A stretch of 64,000 bases of DNA from Bradyrhizobium ottawaense. Its GTDB lineage: Bacteria > Pseudomonadota > Alphaproteobacteria > Rhizobiales > Xanthobacteraceae. This document shows positions 1 through 7,020 of this stretch, piece after piece (within the stretch, counting starts at the first letter, position 1; every line of letters begins with the position of its first letter). Location: NCBI RefSeq assembly GCF_900099825.1, contig NZ_LT629693.1, forward strand, positions 6,707,001 to 6,771,000. The letters are read 5' to 3'. The position numbers and the translations under genes were made by a program. The notes beneath the pieces were generated by a model. That model did no database searches. It was not told where the DNA came from and saw only the letters and a program-made list of their open reading frames with translations.

Positions 1-1
1 G

Positions 2-1549
2 ACCGGCATTCCCTGCGAAGACTTCGGCAGCCATGGCGAAGTCAGACTGGCGACGCCGCCGCTGGAGTGGCCCGGCGAATTCCAGATCACCTCGGCGCCC
101 GTGATTATCCGCGGCGTCGCCATTGTCGGGTCTTCGATCGCGGACAACCGCCGCGTCGAGGCGCCGGCCGGTACGGTGCGGGCCTTCGATGCGCGCACCG
201 GGGTCGCGCGCTGGAATTTCGATCCGCTGGTGCACAGCGGCGTCATCGCCGGCCACGCCAATGTCTGGGCGCCGATGTCGATGGACGAGGATCGCGGCCT
301 GGTATTTCTGCCGACGTCCTCGCCGAGCCCGGACTTCTGGGGCGGCAAGCGGCCGGGCAACAACGATCACGCCAATTCGGTCGTCGCCCTTCGCGCCGAG
401 ACCGGCGAACTGGTCTGGTCGTTTCAGACCGTGCATCACGATGTCTGGGACTACGATCTGCCGGCGCAGCCGACGCTGGCGCGCATCGATACCGGTGAGG
501 GCATGCGCGACGTCGTGATCCAGCCGACCAAGCAGGGTTTTGTGTTCGTGCTCGACCGCGACACCGGCAAGCCGGTATGGCCGGTGGAGGAGCGCAGCGT
601 TCCGCAAAGCGGGGCGGAGGGCGAACAGCTGTCGCCGACGCAGCCGTTTCCGACCCATGTGCCTGCGCTGGTACCGCAGCGGATTTCGGCCGACGATGTG
701 TTCGGCCTCATTCCCTTCCGCGACCGTTCGTTGTGCCGCGAGCAGATCGCGGCGGCGCGCAATGATGGGCTCTACACGCCACCCTCGACGCAGGGGACGG
801 TGGTGTATCCGATGACCGGCGGTGGCGTGAACTGGGGCGGTGCCGCGTTCGATCCGGTCAACCAGATCCTCTATGCCAATACCAGCCGCGCCGTGCACAT
901 CGTGAAATTGATTCCGCGCGCCACAGCGCAAGGGTTTAATCCGCCGCCCGGCCATGATTTCGGACAACAAATCGGCGCGCCGTTCGCGATGACGCGCGCG
1001 GTCGCGATGTCGCCGCTCGGCCTGTTGTGCAACAAGCCGCCATGGGGCGAGATGGTCGCCGTCGATCTGAAGGCCGGGAAAGTTCTGTGGCGGTCGCGGG
1101 TCGGCACCACCGAGGACCGTGCGCCGCTCGGCATCGCCTTCGGCTGGGGCACACCGCTGGTCAACGGCGTCGCGATCACCGCGGGCGGTCTTGCCTTTAC
1201 CGGCGCGATGGATGCGTACCTGCGCGCTTTCGACGCCAGGTCGGGCGAGGAGCTCTGGCAGGGCCGGTTGCCGGTGCCAGGCGTCGCCAACCCCATGACC
1301 TATCTGTGGCAAGGCGAGCAGTATGTCGCGATCGGGGCCGGCGGGCATTCCGAGTCGGGCACGACGATCGGCGACAGCGTGGTGGCCTTTCGTCTGGCGC
1401 GGCCGGGCGAGGCGCCGTCGCTGTGGTCGCGCACCGTCGACCGGCCCGGCGGGCGGTTTATGGCCAAGGCGATTGCGTTTGCCTTCGTGGTGGTGCTGTT
1501 GGCGATCGCAGCGTGGCGCTGGCGGCGGCGCGCCAAAAGATTCGCCTAG
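2..1549 (+). CDS. PQQ-dependent (quinoprotein) dehydrogenase, C-terminal part
   Basis: The reading frame is open from the left edge to the stop at 1549, so the N-terminus lies outside the window. About 515 residues are visible. They show the beta-propeller repeats of PQQ enzymes (GTVRAFDARTG near position 160, ETGELVWSFQ near 400) followed by the family signature HHDVWDYDLPAQP. Enzymes of this family oxidise sugars or alcohols in the periplasm using pyrroloquinoline quinone and pass electrons to the respiratory chain. It most resembles the membrane glucose dehydrogenase group. Unusually, a hydrophobic helix followed by an Arg/Lys-rich tail (about 1460-1546) closes the protein, which suggests a C-terminal membrane anchor. 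The substrate cannot be read from the sequence. Confidence 0.85.
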   Translation, partial: TGIPCEDFGSHGEVRLATPPLEWPGEFQITSAPVIIRGVAIVGSSIADNRRVEAPAGTVRAFDARTGVARWNFDPLVHSGVIAGHANVWAPMSMDEDRGLVFLPTSSPSPDFWGGKRPGNNDHANSVVALRAETGELVWSFQTVHHDVWDYDLPAQPTLARIDTGEGMRDVVIQPTKQGFVFVLDRDTGKPVWPVEERSVPQSGAEGEQLSPTQPFPTHVPALVPQRISADDVFGLIPFRDRSLCREQIAAARNDGLYTPPSTQGTVVYPMTGGGVNWGGAAFDPVNQILYANTSRAVHIVKLIPRATAQGFNPPPGHDFGQQIGAPFAMTRAVAMSPLGLLCNKPPWGEMVAVDLKAGKVLWRSRVGTTEDRAPLGIAFGWGTPLVNGVAITAGGLAFTGAMDAYLRAFDARSGEELWQGRLPVPGVANPMTYLWQGEQYVAIGAGGHSESGTTIGDSVVAFRLARPGEAPSLWSRTVDRPGGRFMAKAIAFAFVVVLLAIAAWRWRRRAKRFA

Positions 1550-1788
1550 TCGAACGCGACGCCGATCCGCCGGTCGGCGCTCCAGACCGCATGGCAATGC
1601 CGCAGGAAGTGATCGGCTGCGATCACCAGCGTGAAGGCATCCGGCAGGCCGACCGGGCTCGCGATCTCGATCCGTGCACCGCTTTCGGAGATGTTGCGAA
1701 CCGTGCAATCGGTGCCGCCGCCGCCGTTGAACGCCAGCATGCCTTGTTTGAGAACCCGGTGCCGTTGGGCTGTGCGTCGCTCGATCAT
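1546..1788 (-). CDS. PilZ domain protein
   Basis: An 80-residue protein beginning MIERRTAQRHRVLKQG, the R-x3-R type entry of PilZ domains, followed by the NISESGARIE segment matching the D/N-x-S-x-x-G motif. PilZ domains bind cyclic di-GMP and convey it to motility, polysaccharide or surface functions. The protein is a single bare domain with no effector part. A longer frame starts upstream at 1845, but the ATG at 1788 places the RxxxR motif at the N-terminus as in homologues. Its stop overlaps the stop of the convergent PQQ dehydrogenase by three bases. Confidence 0.8.
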   Translation of the reverse strand: MIERRTAQRHRVLKQGMLAFNGGGGTDCTVRNISESGARIEIASPVGLPDAFTLVIAADHFLRHCHAVWSADRRIGVAFD

Positions 1789-1973
1789 GTCGCAAATCCG
1801 AAACAATGTGGATGGCTGTTCATAGCGCGGCGAAATTACCGACAATTAAATTCAAACCTCGCCGTACTTGCGCAGACATTCAGATTTCGTTTACGACAAT
1901 GGCTGGGGGAACTTGCTGGCGCGGGTTTCCGGCACGCCTGCCTTGCGAGTGTCATGCGCCAATGGAGATCATC

Positions 1974-2267
1974 ATGAAGACGACCGTTTCGATCCTGTTC
2001 GCCGCAGCGCTCATGCTCTCGTCCGCGCCGGCGAATGCCGTCAAGCTCGACCTCTCGACCATGACCTGCAAGCAATTTATCGAAGGCGGCGAGGACACCA
2101 TCAAGCTGGTGCTGACCTGGATGGACGGCTGGTACAAGGGCGATTCCGACCAAGCGATCATCGATACCGATGTGTTCGTCGACAACGCCAAGAAGTTCGG
2201 CACCTACTGCGCGAAAAATCCGACCATCAGCATCGTCAATGCGGCGGAAGAAATTCTCGGCAAGTAA
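1974..2267 (+). CDS. HdeA/HdeB-family periplasmic protein
   Basis: A 97-residue secreted protein. The ATG at 1974 follows a GGAG ribosome site (aatggagatc) and starts a clear signal peptide (MKTTVSILFAAALML, cleavage after ANA). The mature part contains TMTCKQFIEG and a second cysteine in GTYCAKNP, the paired cysteines of the HdeA fold, a small acid-stress chaperone of the periplasm. Alphaproteobacterial members are of uncertain function, so an acid-chaperone role is inference from the family. A longer frame from 1806 has no ribosome site and would bury the signal peptide. Confidence 0.75.
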   Translation: MKTTVSILFAAALMLSSAPANAVKLDLSTMTCKQFIEGGEDTIKLVLTWMDGWYKGDSDQAIIDTDVFVDNAKKFGTYCAKNPTISIVNAAEEILGK

Positions 2268-2282
2268 GATCTCCAGGCAGTA

Positions 2283-2399
2283 CGATCTTCCAGGATTGAC
2301 GCGTTTATTTGACGCGTTTTCTACCGCAGATAAGTCTACGCAAACTGCGTAAACTTGATTGCTGTGCGAACCGGTATCCACTTCGCTTGAAAACGCTAT
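2283..2399. repeat. Dispersed intergenic repeat
   Basis: This intergenic stretch carries gacgcgttt-type direct repeats and ends with the string CCACTTCGCTTGAAAACGCT (about 2378-2397). The same string recurs in the same orientation at 57953-57972 and inverted at 52185-52203. It belongs to the abundant noncoding repeats of Bradyrhizobium-type genomes. No gene is seen in it. Confidence 0.6.
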
Positions 2400-2861
2400 T
2401 CAGGCGTTCAACATCGCGAACGCGCTCGAGACCATCGCCACCGGCTTGTTGTCGGTGGCGCTCAACAGCGTGACACGGCCGAAGCTCATGGTACGCCCGA
2501 GGCGAACCACGCGCGCGTCGGCCAGCACGTCACCGGTGACCGCGCGCATGAAATGCGTGGTCTGGTCGACCGTCGTCATCGGACGATAGCCGCGGTTGGC
2601 GGCGAGGTTGGCAATCACCATCGAGGTGTCGGCGAACGCCATCAGCGCCTGGCCGCAGACCACGCCGCCGTTGCGGCACAGCCGTTCCGAGAACGGCATG
2701 CGCAGGATCGCGCCCGGTTGCCAGTCGGTTGCCGCGCCGGGCGGCGGGGTAAAGTCGAAACCCTCGATCGACAGGTTGAGATCGAGCACCCACGGCGCAA
2801 AGACCTCGCCGAGCACGCGCCTTGCTTCGCCGATGCCGAATTCCGTGGCTTGCTGTTGCAT
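2400..2861 (-). CDS. PaaI-type hotdog thioesterase
   Basis: A 153-residue protein from the ATG at 2861 (MQQQATEFGIGEARRVLGEV). The middle segment GGVVCGQALMAFADTSMVIA is the hotdog-fold helix of PaaI-like thioesterases, followed by VDQTTHFMRAVTGDVLADARV, the typical strand region. Such enzymes hydrolyse acyl-CoA or phenylacetyl-CoA esters in the cytosol. Met 83 of a longer frame was chosen because the upstream extension is low-complexity and overlaps the promoter region of the divergent lipoprotein gene. The exact acyl substrate is unknown. Confidence 0.75.
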   Translation of the reverse strand: MQQQATEFGIGEARRVLGEVFAPWVLDLNLSIEGFDFTPPPGAATDWQPGAILRMPFSERLCRNGGVVCGQALMAFADTSMVIANLAANRGYRPMTTVDQTTHFMRAVTGDVLADARVVRLGRTMSFGRVTLLSATDNKPVAMVSSAFAMLNA

Positions 2862-2991
2862 GAACCGGTGTTCCCCGCCCGATAGGATCGTTGGCGCATT
2901 GTAGGGGCCATTCGGCCGAAAGGAACACCCGGTCAGGCTTGAAAACGCCGGACTTGCGGCCCATGATCTGGCCCTTGGGGAGTAGGCCGTT

Positions 2992-3123
2992 ATGTTGCGC
3001 CGCCTGATCTTGCTCGTCAGCGTACTCGCCGCGGGCTTTGCGCTTTCAGGCTGCACCAAATGCGGTCCGATCTGGGACGACTGGACGCAATCGCCGAAAT
3101 CCTGCAAGTCCGACCGCCTTTAG
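2992..3123 (+). CDS. Small lipoprotein, 43 aa
   Basis: A very short gene preceded by a good ribosome site (ggggagtagg). The product has a lipoprotein signal peptide (MLRRLILLVSVLAAGF) ending in the lipobox LSGC, then a 23-residue tail TKCGPIWDDWTQSPKSCKSD with two more cysteines that could form a disulfide. After processing only about 24 residues remain attached to lipid, facing the periplasm. Function unknown. The lipobox, ribosome site and composition support it as real. Confidence 0.7.
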   Translation: MLRRLILLVSVLAAGFALSGCTKCGPIWDDWTQSPKSCKSDRL

Positions 3124-3209
3124 GTGCAGGCCCCGTGCTTGGCGGCGCGGTTCGGGCGGTGGTATATTCCATCGAAAAGGCGAGGCCGAACGTCCCAAAG
3201 GAGAGCGTG

Positions 3210-3494
3210 ATGAGAATGCTGAGCGCGGCTGCGATGTTGGTGCTGTTGGTGGCACCCGCTTACGCGCAAACACCCAATATCAACCTGATCCCCGAGTTGC
3301 AGTCCAAGAGCCCGGAAGAGAAGGACGCGGAAGCGGCTAGGGACAAGGCCTACAAGGACTCCCTGAGGAAGATCCCCGAAGCCAAGACTTCTTCCGATCC
3401 GTGGGGCGCGGTGCGGAGCACCGATGCGCCGAAGGCTGCGGCGCCGGCCAAGCCGAAAACCAAGACCGGAAGCAGCGCGCAGCGCAGCCAGTAG
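3210..3494 (+). CDS. Secreted hypothetical protein, 94 aa
   Basis: Starts at the ATG at 3210 behind AAAGGAGAG. An N-terminal signal peptide (MRMLSAAAMLVLLVAPAYA, cleavage after AYA-Q) is followed by a highly charged mature region rich in Lys, Glu and Ala and a Pro/Ala/Lys tail (AAAPAKPKTKTG). It lacks a recognisable domain and is probably a disordered periplasmic protein. It lies 86 bases after the lipoprotein gene on the same strand and may be co-transcribed with it. Confidence 0.7.
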   Translation: MRMLSAAAMLVLLVAPAYAQTPNINLIPELQSKSPEEKDAEAARDKAYKDSLRKIPEAKTSSDPWGAVRSTDAPKAAAPAKPKTKTGSSAQRSQ

Positions 3495-3571
3495 CCGCGG
3501 CAGCCGGCAGGATTCATTCACCTTCAGGCTGTCATCCTTTGGTCTGAAGTTACGACTTCTGGAGCTGAGAT

Positions 3572-3802
3572 TTGGGCTTTCGTCCGCGCGATCTAGCGAG
3601 TCGGATGGCTGGCCGGCGCAAGCCGGACGACGGCTACTTGCGCGAGACCTTCACATTGCCGCGCGACAAGGCGCGGACGCGGGCGCGCGACTTTCTGAAC
3701 CGCTATCCCAAGGCGGCCTATATGAGTTCGGTCGAAAGCTGGCGCGAACTCCCCGGCGGCGACATCGAATTTACGATGCGCCGGCTCGCCAGCGCCGACT
3801 AG
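3572..3802 (+). CDS. Hypothetical protein, 76 aa
   Basis: A TTG start at 3572 lies eight bases after a GGAG motif (tctggagctg); the ATG at 3605 is the alternative and would give 65 residues. The product is rich in Arg and Asp with two aromatic-containing blocks (DGYLRETFTLPRDKAR and YPKAAYMSSVESWRELPGGDIEF) that look like a small folded domain. No family recognised. It runs head-on into the next gene, whose stop is 23 bases away. Confidence 0.55.
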   Translation: MGFRPRDLASRMAGRRKPDDGYLRETFTLPRDKARTRARDFLNRYPKAAYMSSVESWRELPGGDIEFTMRRLASAD

Positions 3803-3824
3803 TTCCCGGCCGGGAACTGCGCTG

Positions 3825-4151
3825 CTATTGCGAAAGGACCAACCCCGCCAGCCGGTTCAGATTTCCCAGCTGCCGTGCCGGTTCCGCCGCACAGTCGATT
3901 TCCGCAAGCGACCGAAGCAGCCGCTGGTAAGCGCGATCGGCTGTCGCCGTCGGCAGCGGCGCCTCGTCGAACTCCTCGACATAGCTGTTGACGATGCCGT
4001 TAAGCAGCCGGCACATCGCCCGCTGTTCGGGATGATCCACGGCGAGCAGGGCAAGCTTGTGCTGGAGGATTTTGAAGGTCCGAAGACCCGGATGCTGGCC
4101 TGAAAGCCAGCAATGCAGTTCGGCGTATGGCTCAGAATGCAGTTCGTTCAC
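3825..4151 (-). CDS. Hypothetical protein, 108 aa
   Basis: A cytosolic protein of 108 residues beginning MNELHSEPYAELHCWLSGQHPG. It appears all-helical with no signal peptide or membrane segment (ILQHKLALLAVDHPEQRAMCRLLNGIVNSY). Codon use matches the surrounding chromosomal genes. I do not recognise a family. The ribosome site is AAAGGAGC just upstream of the ATG at 4151. Confidence 0.6.
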   Translation of the reverse strand: MNELHSEPYAELHCWLSGQHPGLRTFKILQHKLALLAVDHPEQRAMCRLLNGIVNSYVEEFDEAPLPTATADRAYQRLLRSLAEIDCAAEPARQLGNLNRLAGLVLSQ

Positions 4152-4670
4152 GAAAAAGCTCCTTTCCGAATTCTGGAAGAAGCTGCGAACTTGTACAGCA
4201 ACACGGCTTGCGTGAACAGTCGCGGGATTGCAGGGCGTGGTTGCGAATTGGGAATGCGCGGGGGGCGCGCGCTAAGGCTTCCATCGCGCGCTTCGAAAAG
4301 CGTTGCGCCGCTCAAGCGGAGTATGGTCGCTTGGCGGCGCAGGCCTATTCCCCGAGTGATGCAATGTCCCAGGCAGGAATATGTCTGGGCGAAACCAAAA
4401 AGGTTCAACGCCGCTCTCGGGGAATTTGGCAGGCTTCCGACCCGGTCGCTGAAACGGGGACGGGCGGCTTGCGTAGCTGTTCGGAGGCGGGGTGGTCCTC
4501 CAGATTGTTCCCCGCCATCGGCGACCTCGTCGCGTGTCCCCGTGCGGCGGGGTCGTTCGGGCCGGGTCGCCTGCCTGCGGCGGCCCTTTGGATCGCTACA
4601 TCCTCGCCATGCCGGCGAACTGCCTGCCGCTATAGGGCCCGACGTGAACGCCGGTCTGCAGGCACCGGCC
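4152..4670. other. Intergenic stretch without a supported gene
   Basis: Long frames cross this stretch on both strands, but they are proline/arginine-rich or cysteine-rich with no domain, no ribosome site and no family resemblance. I treat them as by-products of high GC. The only structured element seen is the inverted-repeat hairpin at 4305-4340. Confidence 0.4.
4305..4340. repeat. Hairpin-forming repeat, copy A
   Basis: The arms GCGCCGC and GCGGCGC enclose a second pair AGCG/CGCT around a nine-base centre. Copy B at 5461-5497 matches with two substitutions and one single-base insertion, and both copies are preceded by GAAAAGCG. Both lie in noncoding DNA. Confidence 0.6.
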
Positions 4671-4868
4671 TTATTCCGGGCGCGGCGGGTGGGGTTGGCG
4701 CGGCGGCACCAGCGTTCTGGGCGGCGCCAGGGGCCGCACCGGTTCGGGCAGCCGTGCCGGCTCCGGCGCCCGATTGAGCCGCAGCAGCCAGGCGGCCAGA
4801 TAGGCGTAACGCCGCCGCAGCGTCTGCAGCACGGTCGCCTCGGTGGCATCGGTGAATTCTGGCTCCAT
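4671..4868 (-). CDS. Hypothetical protein with proline-rich tail, 65 aa
   Basis: Begins MEPEFTDATEATVLQTLRRR, a helical N-terminal half with alternating charge (YAYLAAWLLRLNRAPE), and ends in a proline/arginine-rich disordered tail (PPRTLVPPRQPHPPRPE). The N-terminal half has normal protein character, unlike the shadow frames around it. No family recognised and no strong ribosome site upstream of the ATG at 4868, so confidence is limited. Confidence 0.4.
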   Translation of the reverse strand: MEPEFTDATEATVLQTLRRRYAYLAAWLLRLNRAPEPARLPEPVRPLAPPRTLVPPRQPHPPRPE

Positions 4869-4932
4869 GACGGCAAGATATAGCGCCGCCCCGTTGACGG
4901 AGGGTTCAGGTCGAACCGCGACAATACTTCAA

Positions 4933-5121
4933 ATGATCAACGAGCTGTTCACCATGCCGGATCCATCGGCCATGGTTCTGCTATTAAGACGGTCGCGGAG
5001 CATTGCGATCCGCGACTATACGCTCAAGGAGAAGGCCCGGATTACCGTAGGCGCCGTCGCGGCGCTGGTGATTGTCGGCTGGCTCGCAGTTATCGCGGTG
5101 GCGCTGATGTCGGCTGGATGA
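4933..5121 (+). CDS. Small single-pass membrane protein, 62 aa
   Basis: The N-terminal half is polar and basic (LLLRRSRSIAIRDYTLKEKAR); the C-terminal half is one long hydrophobic helix (ITVGAVAALVIVGWLAVIAV) ending at MSAG. This predicts a single membrane span with its basic side in the cytosol. The ATG at 4933 is preferred over 4843 because the upstream extension overlaps the divergent gene's start region; 4954 is also possible. Function unknown. Confidence 0.5.
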   Translation: MINELFTMPDPSAMVLLLRRSRSIAIRDYTLKEKARITVGAVAALVIVGWLAVIAVALMSAG

Positions 5122-5228
5122 GCCGGGCTACGTGCGGCGCGAATGACAGGGCGGCTCACTTTTTGCGGAGGCCGGCCTGGGCGTGCCGGTTCCGTGCTAT
5201 GGTCCGCGCAGGATTAAGGGCGGTGACG

Positions 5229-5375
5229 ATGATTTCGATCTTTTTCAAAATCGCGCTGTTGGCTGTTCTGGCGATACTCACCTTCGGCGTTTTTCCCGAC
5301 CGGCGATCGGGCGGGGTGATTGCCATTGGCACCTGCATCGCTGGTGCCGTTATCCTTCATTTCGTGGCGCCCTGA
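5229..5375 (+). CDS. Small membrane protein, 48 aa
   Basis: The ATG at 5229 follows GGGCGGTGACG. The product begins MISIFFKIALLAVLAILTFG, has a short basic loop (PDRRSGG) and a second hydrophobic stretch (VIAIGTCIAGAVILHFV), so two short membrane spans are likely. No domain recognised. It is the last intact ordinary small gene before the accessory strip. Confidence 0.55.
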   Translation: MISIFFKIALLAVLAILTFGVFPDRRSGGVIAIGTCIAGAVILHFVAP

Positions 5376-5401
5376 GGAATCAAGATCGAAGCGGGTCCGC
5401 A

Positions 5402-5451
5402 CCTCCGGTACTGGCCGAAATAGGCCACTCGCTGAATCAAACCAGGCCGCT
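5402..5451. repeat. IS21-like terminal-repeat relic 1
   Basis: Contains ccggtactggccgaaatagg followed by a gaatcaaaccaggcc spacer. Nearly the same text (ggtaccggccgaaataggcc) occurs at 7303-7330. Short GGCCAC/GGCCA words spaced by A-rich TTCAAA-type sequence are the hallmark of the multiple terminal repeats of IS21-family elements. No transposase is present; the family assignment is inference. Confidence 0.4.
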
Positions 5452-5460
5452 GAAAAGCGC

Positions 5461-5497
5461 GCGCCGCTCAAGCGGAATATGATCGCTTGGGCGGCGC
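5461..5497. repeat. Hairpin-forming repeat, copy B
   Basis: Second copy of the element at 4305-4340: GCGCCGC, AGCG, a nine-base centre, CGCT, GCGGCGC. The compensating arms are intact in both copies while the centre differs (GAGTATGGT versus GAATATGAT), consistent with selection or recent copying of a folded element. Confidence 0.6.
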
Positions 5498-5712
5498 GGT
5501 TAGTTACCGAGATTTCTGAAATCCCCTCGGCCAGACTGGATGAGCCATACGGTGTTTTGGAAGTCGTCCCCCAAACGGGGGACGATTTACCTGCTCCAGT
5601 CGGCCGCTTGCAGATTCAAGGCAGGCCCCTGGAACGATTGGGCTCCCACGCCATTTGACCTGCACTGATCCGGCGTTCAGCCCCCAAGGCCGCCGGGTTG
5701 GGCAAATGAGAT

Positions 5713-5750
5713 GGCCCCGGCTTCCTTCCCGAAGCTGGGGCCGTTTTTCT
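5713..5750 (+). terminator. Rho-independent terminator
   Basis: A GC-rich stem (GGCCCCGGCTTC pairing with GAAGCTGGGGCC, one mismatch) with a six-base loop is followed by GTTTTTC on the plus strand. No intact plus-strand gene ends just before it. Confidence 0.65.
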
Positions 5751-5765
5751 TCCAGGAACCTGCAA

Positions 5766-5793
5766 ACAAAAAGCCCGCCGGTTAGGGCGGGCT
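5766..5793 (-). terminator. Rho-independent terminator
   Basis: Stem AGCCCGCC/GGCGGGCT with a six-base loop; read on the minus strand it is followed by a run of five T. It lies directly downstream of the minus-strand gene remnant ending at 5801. Confidence 0.65.
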
Positions 5794-5800
5794 CCGTTTC

Positions 5801-5865
5801 TCAGTTCAGCTTTTCCGGCTTGTTGGCCGCGATCAGCTTCGGCACTTCCGTCGCCAAGCGATCCC
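5801..5865 (-). pseudogene. Remnant of a gene's 3' end
   Basis: A 21-codon minus-strand frame ends RDRLATEVPKLIAANKPEKL followed by one residue and a stop, then eight bases later by a strong terminator. The peptide has normal protein character but is cut off upstream by a stop and then by the hairpin at 5888-5912. I read it as the last piece of a lost gene; the family cannot be named. Confidence 0.3.
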
Positions 5866-5910
5866 TTCAAGCCACTCCACTAAAGAAAGAGGCCTCCAAC
5901 TGAGGCCGCC

Positions 5911-6021
5911 TTACTTCATCTGGCGGGTACGGTCCCATGCGTCCTTAATCTCGAAGACGACAATCGTCACGATTGTCGTCACCACGATAGGTCCGGCCAA
6001 TATCGTCACTAACGTAAGCAT
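5911..6021 (-). CDS. Tiny membrane protein, 36 aa
   Basis: The product MLTLVTILAGPIVVTTIVTI... is one hydrophobic span followed by a polar tail (FEIKDAWDRTRQMK). The ATG at 6021 is three bases after the stop of the small gene upstream (6025-6219), so the two are almost certainly co-translated. Its TAA stop sits in the foot of an AGGCCTCC/GAGGCC hairpin, the same architecture as two other minus-strand small genes in this strip. Function unknown. Confidence 0.55.
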   Translation of the reverse strand: MLTLVTILAGPIVVTTIVTIVVFEIKDAWDRTRQMK

Positions 6022-6024
6022 TTT

Positions 6025-6219
6025 TCAGCGGGGCAGGCCGGGTGATCGCAGCCATTCGCTCAGGTGCAATCCGGTTTCGGTCTGTCGCGCCTTGCGGATT
6101 GCGGCCTCTCGAACCGCCCCAGGTGGAAGCAGTTTAGCTTGCTCACGCAGTCGGTGCGCCTCATCTGCAAGGCGCTGTTCCAGAGGTTGAGATAGTTTGA
6201 ATTGGTGTCGCTGCTGCAC
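6025..6219 (-). CDS. Small hypothetical protein, 64 aa (paralogue 1)
   Basis: Helical, charged protein ending ETGLHLSEWLRSPGLP. It aligns along its length with the protein at 8628-8822 (ETASHMSDWLKSPELRPPE), including the start, which supports the GTG at 6219 as initiation codon. A longer frame to 6315 runs through transposon-end-like sequence and is rejected. Small proteins with this SEWLRSPG-type tail are, from memory, recurrent in Bradyrhizobium genomes, with no assigned function. First gene of a two-gene unit with the 36-residue membrane protein. Confidence 0.6.
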   Translation of the reverse strand: MQQRHQFKLSQPLEQRLADEAHRLREQAKLLPPGAVREAAIRKARQTETGLHLSEWLRSPGLPR

Positions 6220-6221
6220 CG

Positions 6222-6290
6222 CCACTTCGGTGCTGTCCTGATTAGGACACCCGGGAAGGCAGATTAGGACACTCGTGGTTCCGGTAATGG
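6222..6290. repeat. IS21-like terminal-repeat relic 2
   Basis: Carries cggtgctgtcctgattagga and a second attaggacac word about 25 bases on. The same ggtgctgtcc(c/t)(a/g)attagga text recurs at 6624-6645. It abuts the start codon of the small gene at 6219, so an insertion or excision may have replaced that gene's original promoter. Confidence 0.4.
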
Positions 6291-6332
6291 AACACCGAAC
6301 TTTTACGGACTCCACAAAATCCGTGGAAAATT

Positions 6333-6479
6333 CTATCTTGCTCTTGCCGGGGCTGGTTTCATTTCGAATAAATTTTTCAATTCTTCCGGCAGGGGGTCGC
6401 TGACGTGAGCGGCCCCTTTTGATTGAGGTGCGCTGCTGAGGCGGCCTAATTCCACACCCTGTGCGTCGTGAACCAGCAT
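6333..6479 (-). CDS. Small hypothetical protein, 48 aa
   Basis: From the ATG at 6479 the frame reads MLVHDAQGVELGRLSSAP... and ends DPLPEELKNLFEMKPAPARAR (last 21 residues). The frame remains open about 20 codons further upstream with sensible sequence (HRRDLRLNSG), so the true gene could have been longer and truncated. No ribosome site is obvious and no family is recognised. Composition is protein-like; treat as provisional. Confidence 0.35.
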   Translation of the reverse strand: MLVHDAQGVELGRLSSAPQSKGAAHVSDPLPEELKNLFEMKPAPARAR

Positions 6480-6583
6480 TCCTGAGTTGAGGCGCAGATC
6501 ACGCCGGTGAACCGGTTGCGATGATAGTAGGGCTTAGCGCTGCGGGTTTCATATCGGAACATCCGAGCCGCCACGACCGTGGC

Positions 6584-6672
6584 GCTCGGGGTCAAATACG
6601 GACCAGCACCCGCCACTCCGGTGCTGTCCCAATTAGGAAACCCGTGATTTGAAATTAGGACAGCAGGGAAGA
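6584..6672. repeat. IS21-like terminal-repeat relic 3
   Basis: Begins ggggtcaaatacggaccagc and continues with ccggtgctgtcccaattagg and gaaattaggacagc. The opening string also occurs at 7276-7295 (ggggtcaaatacggacagca), so relics 3 and 4 share a common outer end. No transposase gene lies between them. Confidence 0.45.
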
Positions 6673-6701
6673 CGCGTATTTATTTCTGTCGATGTCCAAT
6701 T

Positions 6702-7004
6702 TTGAACATCACTAATCAGAGCAACATGCTGGATTTGCCGATGGATGATGTTGGAGCGCCGCCGCTCCTGCATCGTCTCCTCCCAGACAGCCCCAGCGCG
6801 CGCTGGGGTCGTTTCTTTGACACCCGCGCTTGCGCGGCCTTCCTTACAGCGCGGAATCCGTTAAGCGCCCCGCAGTATTTCGGCACGCTTACTAATGACA
6901 TCGTTTGGAAGCGGATCGCGCCGGGTGTGCTGACCGAACTGAAGCGCGTAATCCCGAAAGATGCAAAAGGCCGAGGTCAGGCTACCTTAGCTCAGGCGCT
7001 GTAG
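6702..7004 (+). pseudogene. P63C-domain protein fragment
   Basis: Residues encoded at about 6880-6985 (APQYFGTLTNDIVWKRIAPG, then VLTELKRVIPKDAKGRG) match the core of the P63C domain, in which a T-N-D-I/L-V...L-A-P-G-V-L-E-L-K pattern is followed by a basic GR-K stretch. Intact P63C proteins are several hundred residues and usually phage- or mobile-element-associated. Here only this block is left, with an unrelated N-terminal part and an early stop. The domain assignment is from memory of the family pattern. Confidence 0.5.
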
Positions 7005-7020
7005 CGATGTGGAACCGTTC

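Larger units (their letters stand above)
5498..5800. other. Intergenic debris with two terminators
   Basis: No supported gene. The frame through 5500-5658 ends in a plausible peptide tail but has no start of its own and runs through the hairpin repeat upstream. The stretch contains the two terminator hairpins listed separately, suggesting that genes once ended here on both strands. Confidence 0.4.

Noticed and set aside
4500-4700. Possible structured RNA (signal recognition particle, RNase P or tmRNA)
   Set aside because: None of the conserved strings of those RNAs was found on either strand; GC-rich pairing alone is not evidence.
4113-4924. Long opposing frames of 216-258 codons on both strands
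   Set aside because: They are Arg/Pro/Cys-rich, have no ribosome site or domain, and run through the hairpin repeat. They fit chance open frames in high-GC DNA. Only the 65-residue frame at 4671-4868 has normal protein character.
5640-5715. Possible tRNA around ggctcccacgccatttgacc
   Set aside because: No T-loop GTTCGA-type sequence, no matching acceptor arms and no CCA-compatible end.
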